Source: Actinopolyspora xinjiangensis (GTDB lineage Bacteria > Actinomycetota > Actinomycetes > Mycobacteriales > Pseudonocardiaceae). From it: 64,000 nucleotides of DNA. How positions within the stretch are numbered: position 1 is the first letter of the stretch; each line of letters begins with the position of its first letter. The position numbers and the translations under genes are program-made. The stretch spans positions 248,001 to 312,000 of the forward strand of contig NZ_FNJR01000002.1 of assembly GCF_900104475.1 (NCBI RefSeq), given 5' to 3'. The notes under the pieces are model-generated. The model was not told the DNA's origin. It searched no databases and saw only the letters and a list, made by a program, of their open reading frames with translations. This document shows positions 28,335-37,321 of the stretch, piece by piece.

Positions 28335-28478
28335 CGCCGGCGCCGAAACAACCACTATCGCGGCTCGCACCGCCGCGGGTTCTCCCGTACGGCTCTCGCG
28401 AGGAAGGCCCGACGTTGTGTTGACCACCCGATGTCGGGCCTGGCCGCGACGAGAGCCGTACGAGAGGTTCCGCCACGG
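28335..28478 (-). repeat. Dispersed palindromic intergenic repeat, copy B
   Basis: Full copy on the minus strand between rplY and pth. Its core hairpin (28406-28440 region) is GCCCGACGTTGTG...ATGTCGGGC, flanked by GGTTCTCCCG...CTCTCGCGAGG and ACGAGAGGTTCCGCCA. On the low-coordinate side it is followed by the hairpin GGCGC/GCGCC with GAAACAACCAC, matching copy C. Read on the minus strand it has the same orientation as the flanking genes. Confidence 0.8.
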
Positions 28479-28523
28479 AACCGGCTGTGGGAACCGAGCC
28501 GACGAAGCGTCACCAATAGGTGA

Positions 28524-29153
28524 TCACTCGTTCGAGATCTGCTCCTCGGAGGCCTCCTCGACGACCCCGGCGCCGCTGGTGTCGATCTCGGACTCCATCT
28601 CGGCCTCGGTCGGGGCCTCGGAGACGTTGACGACCAGGACGTCCTCGCCGCTCTGCAGCGTGGCGCCGCGCGGCAGGGTCACGTCCGGGGCGTGGAACTG
28701 GGTGCCCGCCTCGGCTCCCTGGATCGACAGCTCCAGCTGCTCCGGGATGTGCGTGGCCTCGACCTCGAGCTGGATCTCGTTGGCGTCCTGGGCGACCAGG
28801 GTGCCGGGAGCGGCATCACCGGTGACCACGACCGGCACGTTGACGGTGACCTTCTCGCCGCGCTTGACCAGCAGCAGGTCCACGTGCTCGATGTAGTTCT
28901 TGGTCGGGTGTGTGGTGATCTCCTTGCACAGCGCGAGCTCGTTCTTGTCGCCTGTCACCTCGAGCGTCAGCACGGCGTTGCGGCCGTTCTCACGGACCAG
29001 GCGGGCGAACTCGACCGTGGGCAGCGAGAGGTGCTTCGGGTCGGAACCGTGGCCGTAGAGCACCGCGGGAATCTTGCCCGCCCGGCGGATCCTGCGGGCG
29101 GCTCCTTTGCCGAACTCGTGGCGCTGTTCCGCTGCGAGACGTAGATCGGACAC
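28524..29153 (-). CDS. rplY: 50S ribosomal protein bL25 (long, CTC type)
   Basis: A 209-residue bL25 of the general-stress CTC type: N-terminal 5S-rRNA-binding domain (residues 1-95: RLAAEQRHEFGKGAARRIRR, 'IPAVLYGHG', NAVLTLEV) and C-terminal beta domain (FHAPDVTLPRGATL) with an acidic tail rich in Glu. The GTG start has AAGGAGTACG upstream. It is immediately upstream of pth on the same strand, the order found across actinomycetes. Confidence 0.95.
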   Translation of the reverse strand: MSDLRLAAEQRHEFGKGAARRIRRAGKIPAVLYGHGSDPKHLSLPTVEFARLVRENGRNAVLTLEVTGDKNELALCKEITTHPTKNYIEHVDLLLVKRGEKVTVNVPVVVTGDAAPGTLVAQDANEIQLEVEATHIPEQLELSIQGAEAGTQFHAPDVTLPRGATLQSGEDVLVVNVSEAPTEAEMESEIDTSGAGVVEEASEEQISNE

Positions 29154-29471
29154 GGTGACGTACTCCTTGGCGTAGGGCTGGTGTCATCAGTCGCTGTCCT
29201 GCGGCGGAGTGACGCGCGACTGGTCTGGCTGACGGGGCGCCTAACGCTCTGCCGAGTCCCTGGGAACCGGGCCGGTACACCGGCGGCTCACCGGTGACCA
29301 CCAGCCGCCACGCCGATAACGCCGGGCTCGGGCGCCCGACCTCGCCGAGGCAACCATGCCATTGTATGGGGTGCCTGTTCGGCCTGGCCGACCGGCCGGG
29401 GAAATGACGGCGTGATGGGAGGCGTTGTCAATATCTTTCCTCCCCGTCCTCGGAATATTACGTTGACTCGC
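29154..29471. other. Divergent intergenic stretch rplY / Nramp-like gene
   Basis: 318 bp with no gene, carrying promoters in both directions. The 70 bp before the transporter start are AT-rich for this genome (CAATATCTTTCC, GGAATATTACG) and are likely its control region. Confidence 0.4.
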
Positions 29472-30767
29472 ATGACTGCCGAGACCACCGCGAGTGAGCC
29501 CACGAGCACGGATTGGCGCAGCAGACTCCGCCGGGTGGGGCCGGGAATCATGGCCGCCGCTACCGGGGTCGGCGCGGGAGACCTGGTGGCGACCCTGGTG
29601 GCGGGGTCGCGGTTCGGCTACACCTTGTTCTGGGCGATCCTGCTCGGTGCCGTGTTCAAGATGGGCATCGGCGAGGCGGTGGGGCGCTGGCACCTCGGTT
29701 CCGGCAGCACGATCCTGGCCGGCTGGCGCTCGCTGGGGCGTTGGGCCATCGCCTTCTTCGGCGTCTACATCGTGATCTGGGGATTCGTCTACGGCGCCAC
29801 CGCCATGTCGGCGACCGGGTTGCCGCTGAACGCGCTGCTGCCGTGGTTATCCGTGCGTTCCTGGGGGATGATCTGCGGGGTTCTCGGCCTGGTGCTGGTG
29901 TGGTTCGGGCGCTACCGGCTGCTGGAGCGACTGATGACGGTCCTGGTCGGCGTCATGTTCGTGGCGGTGGTGGGCACCGCTGTGCTGGTCGGACCGAACC
30001 TCGCCGAGCTGGGGGGCGGGCTCGTTCCCCGGCTGCCGCAGGGGTCGTTGGCCTACGTGCTCGGCCTGATGGGCGGAGTCGGTGGCACGATCACGATGGC
30101 CGCCTACGGGTACTGGACGCTGGCCAAGGGGTGGCGCACCCCCGCGTGGATCCCGTTCATGCGCACCGACAACGCGGTCGGCTACGTCACCACCGGCGTA
30201 TTCGTGGTGGCGATGCTGATCGTCGGGGCCGAGCTGCTGCTGGGGCAGGGCATCACCGACGGCGACCGGGGCCTGCTGGAGCTCGGGCAGCGGTTGGCAG
30301 CCGACTACGGCCAGTGGGCGCGGCTGCCGTTCCTGATCGGGTTCCTCGCGGTGACGTTCACCTCGTTGCTGGGGGTGTGGAACGGTGTGAGCCTGCTGTT
30401 CGCCGACTGGTGGCGCACCTGGCGAGCGAGCGGGACCACGCCTGCCGTCACGGGTGGGCACGAGACGGGTGGGCACGAGGACGCCGCCGGGATGCGCGGT
30501 TGGCCGTTCCGCGGCTACGTGCTCTGGCTCACGGTGCCGCCGATGTCGTTGTTGTTCCTGGACAAACCCTTCCAGCTCACCATCGCCTACGGCGTGCTGG
30601 GCTCGCTGTTCATGCCGTTCCTGGCGGGGACGCTGCTGGTGCTGCTGAACTCGGGGCGGATGCCCGCCGCGCACCGCTCGCGTTGGCTGTCCAATGTCGT
30701 GCTCACGCTGTGCCTGGTGCTGTTCGCCGTGCTGGCCGTGAACAAGCTGGTCGGCTATGTCTCCTAG
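29472..30767 (+). CDS. Nramp-family transporter lacking the canonical metal-binding motif
   Basis: A 431-residue membrane protein with about 11 helices and the Nramp/LeuT fold order (RRVGPGIMAAATGVG at the N-terminus equals the first helix of Nramp). The diagnostic DPGN metal-binding motif of TM1 is replaced by GAGD (residues 34-37), and the MPH motif expected in TM6 reads GGTITMAAYGYW. This places it among Nramp-related proteins with altered specificity. The ATG at 29472 (MTAETTASEP) was chosen over an upstream frame start because it fits the family N-terminus. A role in divalent or other cation uptake is probable but not proven. Single gene. Confidence 0.85.
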   Translation: MTAETTASEPTSTDWRSRLRRVGPGIMAAATGVGAGDLVATLVAGSRFGYTLFWAILLGAVFKMGIGEAVGRWHLGSGSTILAGWRSLGRWAIAFFGVYIVIWGFVYGATAMSATGLPLNALLPWLSVRSWGMICGVLGLVLVWFGRYRLLERLMTVLVGVMFVAVVGTAVLVGPNLAELGGGLVPRLPQGSLAYVLGLMGGVGGTITMAAYGYWTLAKGWRTPAWIPFMRTDNAVGYVTTGVFVVAMLIVGAELLLGQGITDGDRGLLELGQRLAADYGQWARLPFLIGFLAVTFTSLLGVWNGVSLLFADWWRTWRASGTTPAVTGGHETGGHEDAAGMRGWPFRGYVLWLTVPPMSLLFLDKPFQLTIAYGVLGSLFMPFLAGTLLVLLNSGRMPAAHRSRWLSNVVLTLCLVLFAVLAVNKLVGYVS

Positions 30768-30916
30768 CGGGGGCCTGCCCGTTCGGTTCTCCGTCGCGCT
30801 CGGCCCGCGGAACCGCTCGCGGCCTCGTTCGTGCAGGCCGTACGACCTTCGCCGTGTTCGGGGCGCGGTGACTTCGCGCGAAATCGCCGCGCCCCGGCCG
30901 GGTGGGGCTCGGTGGC

Positions 30917-31903
30917 TCAGGCCTGGCCGTTGAACAGTCCCGTCACCGAGCCGTCCTCGAACACCTGGTGCACCGCCTTGGCGATCAGCGGGGCGATCGA
31001 GAGCACCGTGAGCTTGTCGAACCGCTTCTCGTCGGGGATCGGCAGCGTGTTGGTCAGCACCACCTGCTTGGCGCCGCTGTTGGAGAGTCGTTCCACGGCC
31101 GGGCCGGAGAGCACGCCGTGCGTGGCGGCGATGATCACGTCCTTGGCGCCCGCCTCCAGCAGCTGCTCGGTGGCCTTCACGATCGTGCCGCCGGTGTCGA
31201 TCATGTCGTCGACCAGCACGCACAGCCGGTTCTCCACGTCGCCCACGACGCGGTTGGCCACCACCTCGTTGGGCTTGCTGGGATCCCGGGTCTTGTGGAT
31301 GAAGGCCAGCGGGGTGCCGCCGAGGTTGTCCGCCCACTTCTCGGCCACGCGCACCCGGCCGGAGTCCGGGGAGACGACCGTGATCCGCTCCTCGGAGTAG
31401 GCGTCCCTGATGTAGTCCGAGAGCACGGTCTGCGCGAGCAGGTGGTCCACCGGCCCGTCGAAGAAGCCCTGGATCTGGTCCGTGTGCAGGTCCACCGTGA
31501 GGATGCGGTCGGCGCCCGCCGTCTTGAACAGATCGGCCATCAGCCGTGCCGAGATGGGTTCACGGCCCTTGTGCTTCTTGTCCTGCCTGGCGTAACCGTA
31601 GAACGGCATGACCACGGTGATGCGCTTGGCGCTACCGCGTTTGAGCGCGTCCACCATGATCAACTGCTCCATCACGGCCTCGTTGATCGGGCTGCTGTGC
31701 GACTGGATCACGAACGCGTCGCAACCGCGGACCGACTCGTCGTAGCGGACGAATATCTCACCGTTGGCGAACTCGTAGGCAGCCTGCGGCGTGACCGTAA
31801 CGTCCAGGTGCTTGGCGACCTCCTCGGCCAGTTCCGGATGACTGCGGCCGGAGAAAAGTTTGAGGCTCTTCTTCGGTGTCGCAGACATGGCACTCACGGT
31901 CAT
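30917..31903 (-). CDS. prs: Ribose-phosphate pyrophosphokinase
   Basis: Makes PRPP from ribose-5-phosphate and ATP. Motifs: flexible catalytic loop FYGYARQDKKHKGREPISA, the Mg/ATP site DLHTDQIQGFFD, and the PRPP-binding VLVDDMIDTGGT. 328 residues from ATG 31903, which has GGGAGGGGACG upstream; a later ATG (MSATPKKS) is a possible alternative. It follows glmU by 35 bp in the same operon, as in Rv1017c-Rv1018c. Confidence 0.97.
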   Translation of the reverse strand: MTVSAMSATPKKSLKLFSGRSHPELAEEVAKHLDVTVTPQAAYEFANGEIFVRYDESVRGCDAFVIQSHSSPINEAVMEQLIMVDALKRGSAKRITVVMPFYGYARQDKKHKGREPISARLMADLFKTAGADRILTVDLHTDQIQGFFDGPVDHLLAQTVLSDYIRDAYSEERITVVSPDSGRVRVAEKWADNLGGTPLAFIHKTRDPSKPNEVVANRVVGDVENRLCVLVDDMIDTGGTIVKATEQLLEAGAKDVIIAATHGVLSGPAVERLSNSGAKQVVLTNTLPIPDEKRFDKLTVLSIAPLIAKAVHQVFEDGSVTGLFNGQA

Positions 31904-31938
31904 CGTCCCCTCCCGTTGACGGCTGGAAAGCTTGGGTG

Positions 31939-33438
31939 TCACTCGTCGGTTTCGGTGGAGTTCTCACGGTCGGCCAACGCACGCCGGGCGGCCTCGTCGG
32001 CGGCTGTGCCGGGACGTCGTTCGGCGACCCAGCCATCGATGTTGCGCTGCCTCCCTCGGGCGATCGCCATCGCGCCGGGGGGGACGTCATCGGTGATCAC
32101 CGAGCCCGCTGCGGTGTAGGCTCCGTCCGCGACTCGAACCGGTGCGACGAACATGTTGTCGGCACCGGTGCGCGCGTGGGATCCGATCACCGTGTGGTGT
32201 TTGGCCACGCCGTCGTAGTTGACGAAAACCGTGGCGGCCCCGATGTTACTGTGCGTGCCAACCGTGGCGTCCCCGACGTAACTCAGATGCGGGACCTTAC
32301 TCCCCGCACCGATGTCGGCGTTCTTCACCTCGACAAAGGTACCCACCTTGCCCTCGGGGCCGAGGCGGGTGCCCGATCGGAGGTAGGCGAACGGTCCCAC
32401 CGACGCGCCCGCGGCGACCTCGGCGCGATCACCGTGCGTCGACACGACCTCGGCCCCTGCCCCGATCGAGCAGTCGGTCAGCGTCGTGTCCGGGCCGACG
32501 CTCGCGCCGTCCTCGACGCTCGTTCCGCCCCGCAGCCGCACGTTCGGTTCGAGTACCACATCCCTGCCGAGCCGCACGTCGCAGTCCAGCCACACGCTGC
32601 TCGTGTCGGTGATCGTGACGCCCTCGCGCATCCAGTGCAGCAGCAGCCTGCGGTTGAGCTCGGCGCCGACCGAGGCGAGCTGGACCCGGTCGTTGACCCC
32701 CTCCACCAGCCAGTTGTCCGCGCACACCAGCGCACCGACGCCGTGCCCTTCCGCGCGGGCGATGGCTACCACGTCCGTGAGGTAGAGCTCGCCCTGTGAG
32801 TTGTCCGTGGACAACCGCTCCAGCGCGGTGTCGAGGAACCGCGCGTCGAAGGCGTACACGCCGGAGTTGATCTCGTTGATCGCGGCCTGCTCGGTGGTGG
32901 CGTCCTTCTGCTCCACGATGGAGGTGACCTCGCCCGAGGAGCCCCGCACGATCCGGCCGTAACCGAACGGATCGTCCACCACCGCGGTCAGCAGGGTCAC
33001 CGCGTTGCCCGAGTCACGGTGCTCGCGCAGCAGCGCGAGCAGCGTCGCTGAGTCCAGCAGCGGAATGTCACCGTAAGTGACCAGCACGGTTCCGGCGGAT
33101 GCCCGTTGCTCCCGTCCGCACCGCACCGCGTGTCCGGTCCCCAGCTGCTCCTGTTGCACCACCGTTCCGATACGGCGGTCGAGTTCGTTTTCCAGGATCG
33201 TGAGATGTTCGCCGACGGCCTGCCTGCCGTGCCCGATGACCACGCTCAACTCGTCCGGTTCCGCGCCCGCCGCGGCACGGACGGAGTGCTCGAGCAGCGA
33301 TCTGCCCGCGATCCGGTGCAGTACTTTCGGTGTCGCGGATCTCATGCGAGTGCCTTCGCCCGCGGCCAGCACGAGCACACTCACGGGGTCGGAGGACATG
33401 CCGTCCGAAGGCGGCTGGGCCGAAACGCCCTCGAGCAT
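31939..33438 (-). CDS. glmU: Bifunctional GlmU: GlcNAc-1-P uridyltransferase / GlcN-1-P acetyltransferase
   Basis: Makes UDP-GlcNAc for peptidoglycan. The N-terminal uridyltransferase domain has LAAGEGTRMRSATPKVLH, YGDIPLL and the Mg-binding Asp/Asn; the C-terminal left-handed beta helix (about residue 265 on) shows hexapeptide repeats (GASVGPDTTL, VGPFAYLRSG) with the acetyltransfer region KVPHLSYVGDATVG and NYDGVAKHHT. 499 residues; the C-terminal tail after the helix is disordered. ATG 33438 follows GAGGGAGAGC. Upstream of prs in one operon. Confidence 0.97.
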   Translation of the reverse strand: MLEGVSAQPPSDGMSSDPVSVLVLAAGEGTRMRSATPKVLHRIAGRSLLEHSVRAAAGAEPDELSVVIGHGRQAVGEHLTILENELDRRIGTVVQQEQLGTGHAVRCGREQRASAGTVLVTYGDIPLLDSATLLALLREHRDSGNAVTLLTAVVDDPFGYGRIVRGSSGEVTSIVEQKDATTEQAAINEINSGVYAFDARFLDTALERLSTDNSQGELYLTDVVAIARAEGHGVGALVCADNWLVEGVNDRVQLASVGAELNRRLLLHWMREGVTITDTSSVWLDCDVRLGRDVVLEPNVRLRGGTSVEDGASVGPDTTLTDCSIGAGAEVVSTHGDRAEVAAGASVGPFAYLRSGTRLGPEGKVGTFVEVKNADIGAGSKVPHLSYVGDATVGTHSNIGAATVFVNYDGVAKHHTVIGSHARTGADNMFVAPVRVADGAYTAAGSVITDDVPPGAMAIARGRQRNIDGWVAERRPGTAADEAARRALADRENSTETDE

Positions 33439-33864
33439 CGATGCTCTCCCTCGGAGTCCAGCGGTTTCGACGCCGACTCACCGTGTCACCCGTGGTTACT
33501 GCCGGACTCCGCGGAACCGAGCCCGCGACAGCCTCGGGAAAGACGGTGCCTGTACGTCCAATCGGGTGAAGGGTAACTGTCTGGACGCTGTATCGGGCCG
33601 CTGCCCCGGCAGGTACGTGGGTGATGGTGTGCCGGTGGGGGAGATGTTACCGCGCGTGTCCGTTCCGTGCGCGGTTCTCACGCGGTTCCACGTGCGTTCA
33701 CGTGGCTTCTACTTCGGCGGAGTCGTCGGCGCGCTCCGGGGAACGGAAACACGGCTCCGCCACGCGGCAGGGCACCGAACGGCGGGGCACGAGGGTCGGG
33801 GAAGTTCGGAGCCGGGCGGTCCCCGCGCGTTCCGGAGGACAGCGGTTCCGGGCTGCTGGTCCCG
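33439..33864. other. Gene-free stretch
   Basis: 426 bp between glmU and the GGDEF gene (both minus strand). It should hold the glmU promoter; I found no repeat or RNA gene. Confidence 0.35.
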
Positions 33865-35598
33865 TCAGTCCGAGTCGGGCGGAATCCAGGCGGGGGGTTC
33901 GGTGGGGTCGGTGTGGTGCGCGTCGCCGGAGAGCGCCGCGACCTGGTTCCCACCCCGCCGCTTGGACTGGTACATCGCGGTGTCGGAGCGTGCCAGCACT
34001 TCGCTGCCGCTCTCGCGGGGAAGCATCGACACCACCCCGATGGACAGGGTGACGCCTCGGGACAGCGAGGCGGGAAGCCGAGCCACCGCGTTGACGGTGC
34101 GGTTCAGGGCGCTCTCGGCGGCTTCCAGCTCCACGCCGGGAAGCAGGACCACGAACTCGTCCCCGCCGTAGCGCGATACGAGGTCGTCGGCACGAAGCGT
34201 GTCGCTGAGGGTGCGTGCGATGACTCGCAGCACCTCGTCGCCCTCCGCGTGCGACAGCTGGTCGTTGACCTCCTTGAAGCCGTCCAGGTCGACCAGGGCC
34301 ACCGACAGCGGCTGCGCGTCGGGCTCGCGCAGCACGCTCTCCAGCTTCGCGTCCAGCGCTCTCCGGTTGGGCAGGCCGGTGAGCGGGTCGTGCATCGCCT
34401 GCCTGGTGATCGCGTGGTGTTGACGGTTCAACCGCTGCCGGTCCAGCCGGGCCATCAGGGTGGCGCTGCGCGAGGCGCGCATGGTCCACAGCTCCGTCTC
34501 GAGCTCCTGCGCGTACTCCTCGACGGCGGTGGCGGAGTCCCGCGAATCGGGCCTGGGGCGCCGGGCGTACTCGCGTACCAGCGATATCCGCAGGCTGGGC
34601 TCGGATATGTCCTCGGCGACCCGCTGCCGGGTCTCCGAGAGCACCCTCGTGGCCTCCTCGGGTCGGCCCGCGCTGTCGTAACAGCGCGCCAGCGCGATGG
34701 CTATGATGATCGTTTCCTGGACGGGCAGTTCCAGGCCGGGGTCCGAGACCTCCTCCAGCTTGTCGATGTGCTCCCCGGACGGTTCCGCCAGCGCGCACGC
34801 CGCGGCCAGCACCGGCATCTGTTCCGCGGCCTTCCGCCCCGGAACGCGGGGGAACAACGACTCCTGCCACGGCCCGTCCACCGCGATCGCTATCTGGGCC
34901 GCCGTGCTGAACCTGCCGTCCGCGTCGTCCCGCTTGCCGACCCGTTCCAGCCGCAGCCCCCAGCCGAGCAGCATCCGGCACCGGTTGATCAGGTGGGTGG
35001 CTATCTCGTGGGGCCCGCCGCTCTCGCGAATCCGGTGGTGCGCTCGCGCCATCACCTCGTCGGCGATGTCGAACACCCCGAGCTGAGTGAGGACGAGACC
35101 GATGTCGATCAGGGAGGTGGCCAGCAGCCGTTCCCAGGAGCGCCGTCCCAGCGCGGCGTCGGGCACCAGGTCGTCCTCCAGGAGCACAAGTGCTTCCGCG
35201 GCCTGGTTGAGCGCGTTGTCCTCGTTGCCGTCCAGCAACGCCAGCCTGCCTCGCAGGGCGTGCGCGTCGGCACGCAGCACGTCGAGCCGGTGTCGTCGTG
35301 CGTGCGTGAGGAGCTCGTCCAGCAGCGGGACGGCCTGCTCGGCCATGCCGGGCGTGCACAGCCGCAGTGTCGCGCAGCAGCACAGCAGCTGTCCGAGGAC
35401 TCTCGGATGCCCCCGCCTGCGGGCCTCGGTGAGCAGGTGGTCCGCTTCCTCGCGGGTGGTGTCCCGGGTCCGTGGATCGCTGTGCTGGCCGACGACCTGC
35501 AGTTCGCGCGCACGTCCGACCAACCACGCGTCGGACAGTTCACCGAGCGAGGTTGCCGCTCCCTCCCGCGCGTCAACCACGTCGTCGCGCAGCGGCAC
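33865..35598 (-). CDS. Diguanylate cyclase with N-terminal TPR-like array
   Basis: A 577-residue cytoplasmic protein. Residues about 40-390 are all-helical with tetratricopeptide-like pairs (ADHLLTEARRRGHPRVLGQL, ALRGRLALLDGNEDNALNQA); residues about 405-560 are a GGDEF domain: HDPLTGLPNRRALDAKL, VDLDGFKEVNDQLSH, and the active-site RYGGDEFVVLLPG. The active-site motif is intact, so c-di-GMP synthesis is expected. The RxxD inhibitory site (five residues before GGDEF) reads LRADDLVS, without an obvious I-site. There is no membrane segment or PAS domain, so the TPR array presumably senses a protein partner. GTG start at 35598, 63 bp from the tRNA gene. Confidence 0.9.
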   Translation of the reverse strand: MPLRDDVVDAREGAATSLGELSDAWLVGRARELQVVGQHSDPRTRDTTREEADHLLTEARRRGHPRVLGQLLCCCATLRLCTPGMAEQAVPLLDELLTHARRHRLDVLRADAHALRGRLALLDGNEDNALNQAAEALVLLEDDLVPDAALGRRSWERLLATSLIDIGLVLTQLGVFDIADEVMARAHHRIRESGGPHEIATHLINRCRMLLGWGLRLERVGKRDDADGRFSTAAQIAIAVDGPWQESLFPRVPGRKAAEQMPVLAAACALAEPSGEHIDKLEEVSDPGLELPVQETIIIAIALARCYDSAGRPEEATRVLSETRQRVAEDISEPSLRISLVREYARRPRPDSRDSATAVEEYAQELETELWTMRASRSATLMARLDRQRLNRQHHAITRQAMHDPLTGLPNRRALDAKLESVLREPDAQPLSVALVDLDGFKEVNDQLSHAEGDEVLRVIARTLSDTLRADDLVSRYGGDEFVVLLPGVELEAAESALNRTVNAVARLPASLSRGVTLSIGVVSMLPRESGSEVLARSDTAMYQSKRRGGNQVAALSGDAHHTDPTEPPAWIPPDSD

Positions 35599-35660
35599 AC
35601 ACCCCCTGCCAAATCCGACCGGACCGGGCCGGTGCGAGTTGTCAACCGGGGTGCCGGTCG

Positions 35661-35731
35661 CTCCGCCGCCAGGATTCGAACCTGGACTATCGGAACCAAA
35701 ATCCGAGGTGCTGCCTTTACACTACGGCGGA
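35661..35731 (-). tRNA. tRNA-Gln (anticodon UUG)
   Basis: A 71-nt cloverleaf: acceptor TCCGCCG (35731-35725) pairs with CGGCGGA; the anticodon stem TCGGA/TCCGA encloses TTTTGGT, giving anticodon TTG; the T arm CCAGG TTCGAAT CCTGG is canonical; discriminator G. No CCA is encoded. The tRNA-Gln near glmU is also present at this position in mycobacteria. Confidence 0.97.
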
Positions 35732-36180
35732 CCGCACGACACAGCTGTCCGGTGACGTTCTGGTTCCGTCACCGATGTCGGCACCGCAGCCTACCGACTA
35801 CGCGTCGCGTTGACGACGTCCGACTCGTCGCTGTCGTGTCCGACGCACATGATGTCATGTCCGGTTCCGCTTCACGTAGCCGGATGGAAGTTGTGGTCCC
35901 TCCCGGAGTGCGCTCATCCTGTCCACGGGACCGTTCACCCGCCCCGGGAAGTGCCGCGTGCGCTGCTCGGGTGGCTGCTGCGCGCCGCCGGTGTGAAGCT
36001 GGAGGCCGGAAGGGAACCGGGAACCTACGGCACCGTAGGTTACGGTGTCGTAGGCTGAACGGTACATTCCGGTCGTGCCCGTGCTCGCGCGGATCTGGCC
36101 GACGGAGTGCCTACGCGGCAGCGGGCCGCTCCGAACAACCGGTACAACCTCTGTTTCCCAACTCCAGTCGAGGTAGCGAC
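35732..36180. other. Intergenic region tRNA-Gln / desaturase
   Basis: About 450 bp with the tRNA promoter at its left end (a GGTGACG/CGTCACC hairpin at 35751-35773) and the palindromic desaturase promoter at its right end. No gene is convincing in between. Confidence 0.45.
36024..36056 (+). promoter_or_regulatory. Palindromic operator and promoter of the desaturase
   Basis: A perfect inverted repeat CCTACGG-CA-CCGTAGG (36024-36039) abuts a second half-similar palindrome TACGGTGTCGTA (36041-36052), with TAGGCT (36051-36056) as a likely -10. Tandem overlapping palindromes at a promoter are typical for a TetR-family repressor of fatty-acid desaturation. Confidence 0.65.
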
Positions 36181-37149
36181 ATGACAGCACCCACCGAGAG
36201 CGTGGCCGCCGAGCAGCGGCCCCGGCGCGAGGCGCCGAAGCCGCTGACGGCGGGAACCCGCCCGTACATTGCCCAGGCCTTGGTCTACCTGTTCGTCATC
36301 GTTCCGCTGCTCGCCCTGATAGCGGCGGTCCCCTTCGCCTGGGGCTGGGGGCTCGGGGTGGTGGACATCTCGCTGGCCTTCGTCTTCTACGTGCTCAGCG
36401 GTCTGGGGGTCACCGTCGGTTTCCACCGGCTGTTCACTCACAGGTCGTTCAAGACGAACCGGACGGTCCAGGTGCTGCTGGCCATCTCGGGGATGGGCGC
36501 GGTGCAGGGGCCGGTGATCAACTGGGTCGCCGACCACCGCAGGCACCACGCCTACTCCGACCGGGAGGGCGACCCGCACTCGCCCTGGCGGTTCGGCAGT
36601 TCGGCCGCCGCCCTGGCCAAGGGGTTCTGGCACGCCCACATGGGCTGGCTTTTCGAACGCGACGTCACCAACGCCGAGCGGTTCGCCCCCGACCTGCTCA
36701 AGGACAGGGTGCTCGCCCGGATCAACAAGCTCTTCCCGGTGTGGACCCTGGCCAGCTTCGTGCTGCCCGCCGTGCTCGGCGGTCTGATCACCTGGTCCTG
36801 GTGGGGGGCTCTCACCGCGTTCTTCTGGGCCGGCTTGGTCCGCGTGTCGGTGCTGCACCACATCACCTGGTCGGTGAACTCCATCTGCCACATGATCGGT
36901 GAACGCCCGTTCAAGAGCCGCGACAAGGCGGCCAACTTCTGGCCGCTGGCGCTGGTCTCGTTCGGTGAGTCCTGGCACAACTCGCACCACGCCGATCCGA
37001 CCTGCGCGCGCCACGGGGTGCTCAAGGGGCAGCTGGACATCTCCGCGCGACTGATCTGGATGCTGGAGAAGGCCGGCTGGGCCTGGAAGGTGCGCTGGCC
37101 CAACGAGCAGCGGCTCGCCCGGATCTCCGTCACCGAACAGCAGGGCTGA
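36181..37149 (+). CDS. Acyl-CoA desaturase (stearoyl-CoA 9-desaturase type)
   Basis: An integral membrane di-iron desaturase, 322 residues. The three histidine boxes are HRLFTH (about residue 82), HRRHH (about 119) and HNSHHAD (about 264), with four membrane helices around them. It introduces a double bond in long-chain acyl-CoA, controlling membrane fluidity. The ATG at 36181 has CGAGGTAGCG upstream; the reading frame is open far upstream, but that part is antisense to the GGDEF gene and not coding. Its N-terminus is a short charged tail. It is preceded by tandem palindromes and followed by a strong hairpin. Confidence 0.94.
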   Translation: MTAPTESVAAEQRPRREAPKPLTAGTRPYIAQALVYLFVIVPLLALIAAVPFAWGWGLGVVDISLAFVFYVLSGLGVTVGFHRLFTHRSFKTNRTVQVLLAISGMGAVQGPVINWVADHRRHHAYSDREGDPHSPWRFGSSAAALAKGFWHAHMGWLFERDVTNAERFAPDLLKDRVLARINKLFPVWTLASFVLPAVLGGLITWSWWGALTAFFWAGLVRVSVLHHITWSVNSICHMIGERPFKSRDKAANFWPLALVSFGESWHNSHHADPTCARHGVLKGQLDISARLIWMLEKAGWAWKVRWPNEQRLARISVTEQQG

Positions 37150-37176
37150 CCATCCCGGCGCCGCCCGTGCCGCGTC

Positions 37177-37221
37177 CCACCGGTACCCGGTCGGTTCACC
37201 CGCCCGGCCGGGTACCGGTGG
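37177..37221 (+). terminator. Hairpin terminator after the desaturase gene
   Basis: A perfect 14-bp stem, CCACCGGTACCCGG (37177-37190) with CCGGGTACCGGTGG (37208-37221), and a 17-nt loop, lying 27 bp after the stop. Confidence 0.75.
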
Positions 37222-37321
37222 AGTTCGCCGAGCTCCGGCACCGAGTCATCCGAGAACCGGCTCCGGTGCGGCACCGAAGGCTCCGTCACGTGTCGAGGTG
37301 CGGTACGTAGGGTGAGCTGTC

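Noticed and set aside
33667-36180. Very long plus-strand open frame of over 1100 codons running into the desaturase
   Set aside because: It is antisense to the GGDEF gene and the tRNA and has the Gln/Arg/Val-rich composition of a shadow frame in high-GC DNA; only the part from 36181 is the real gene.
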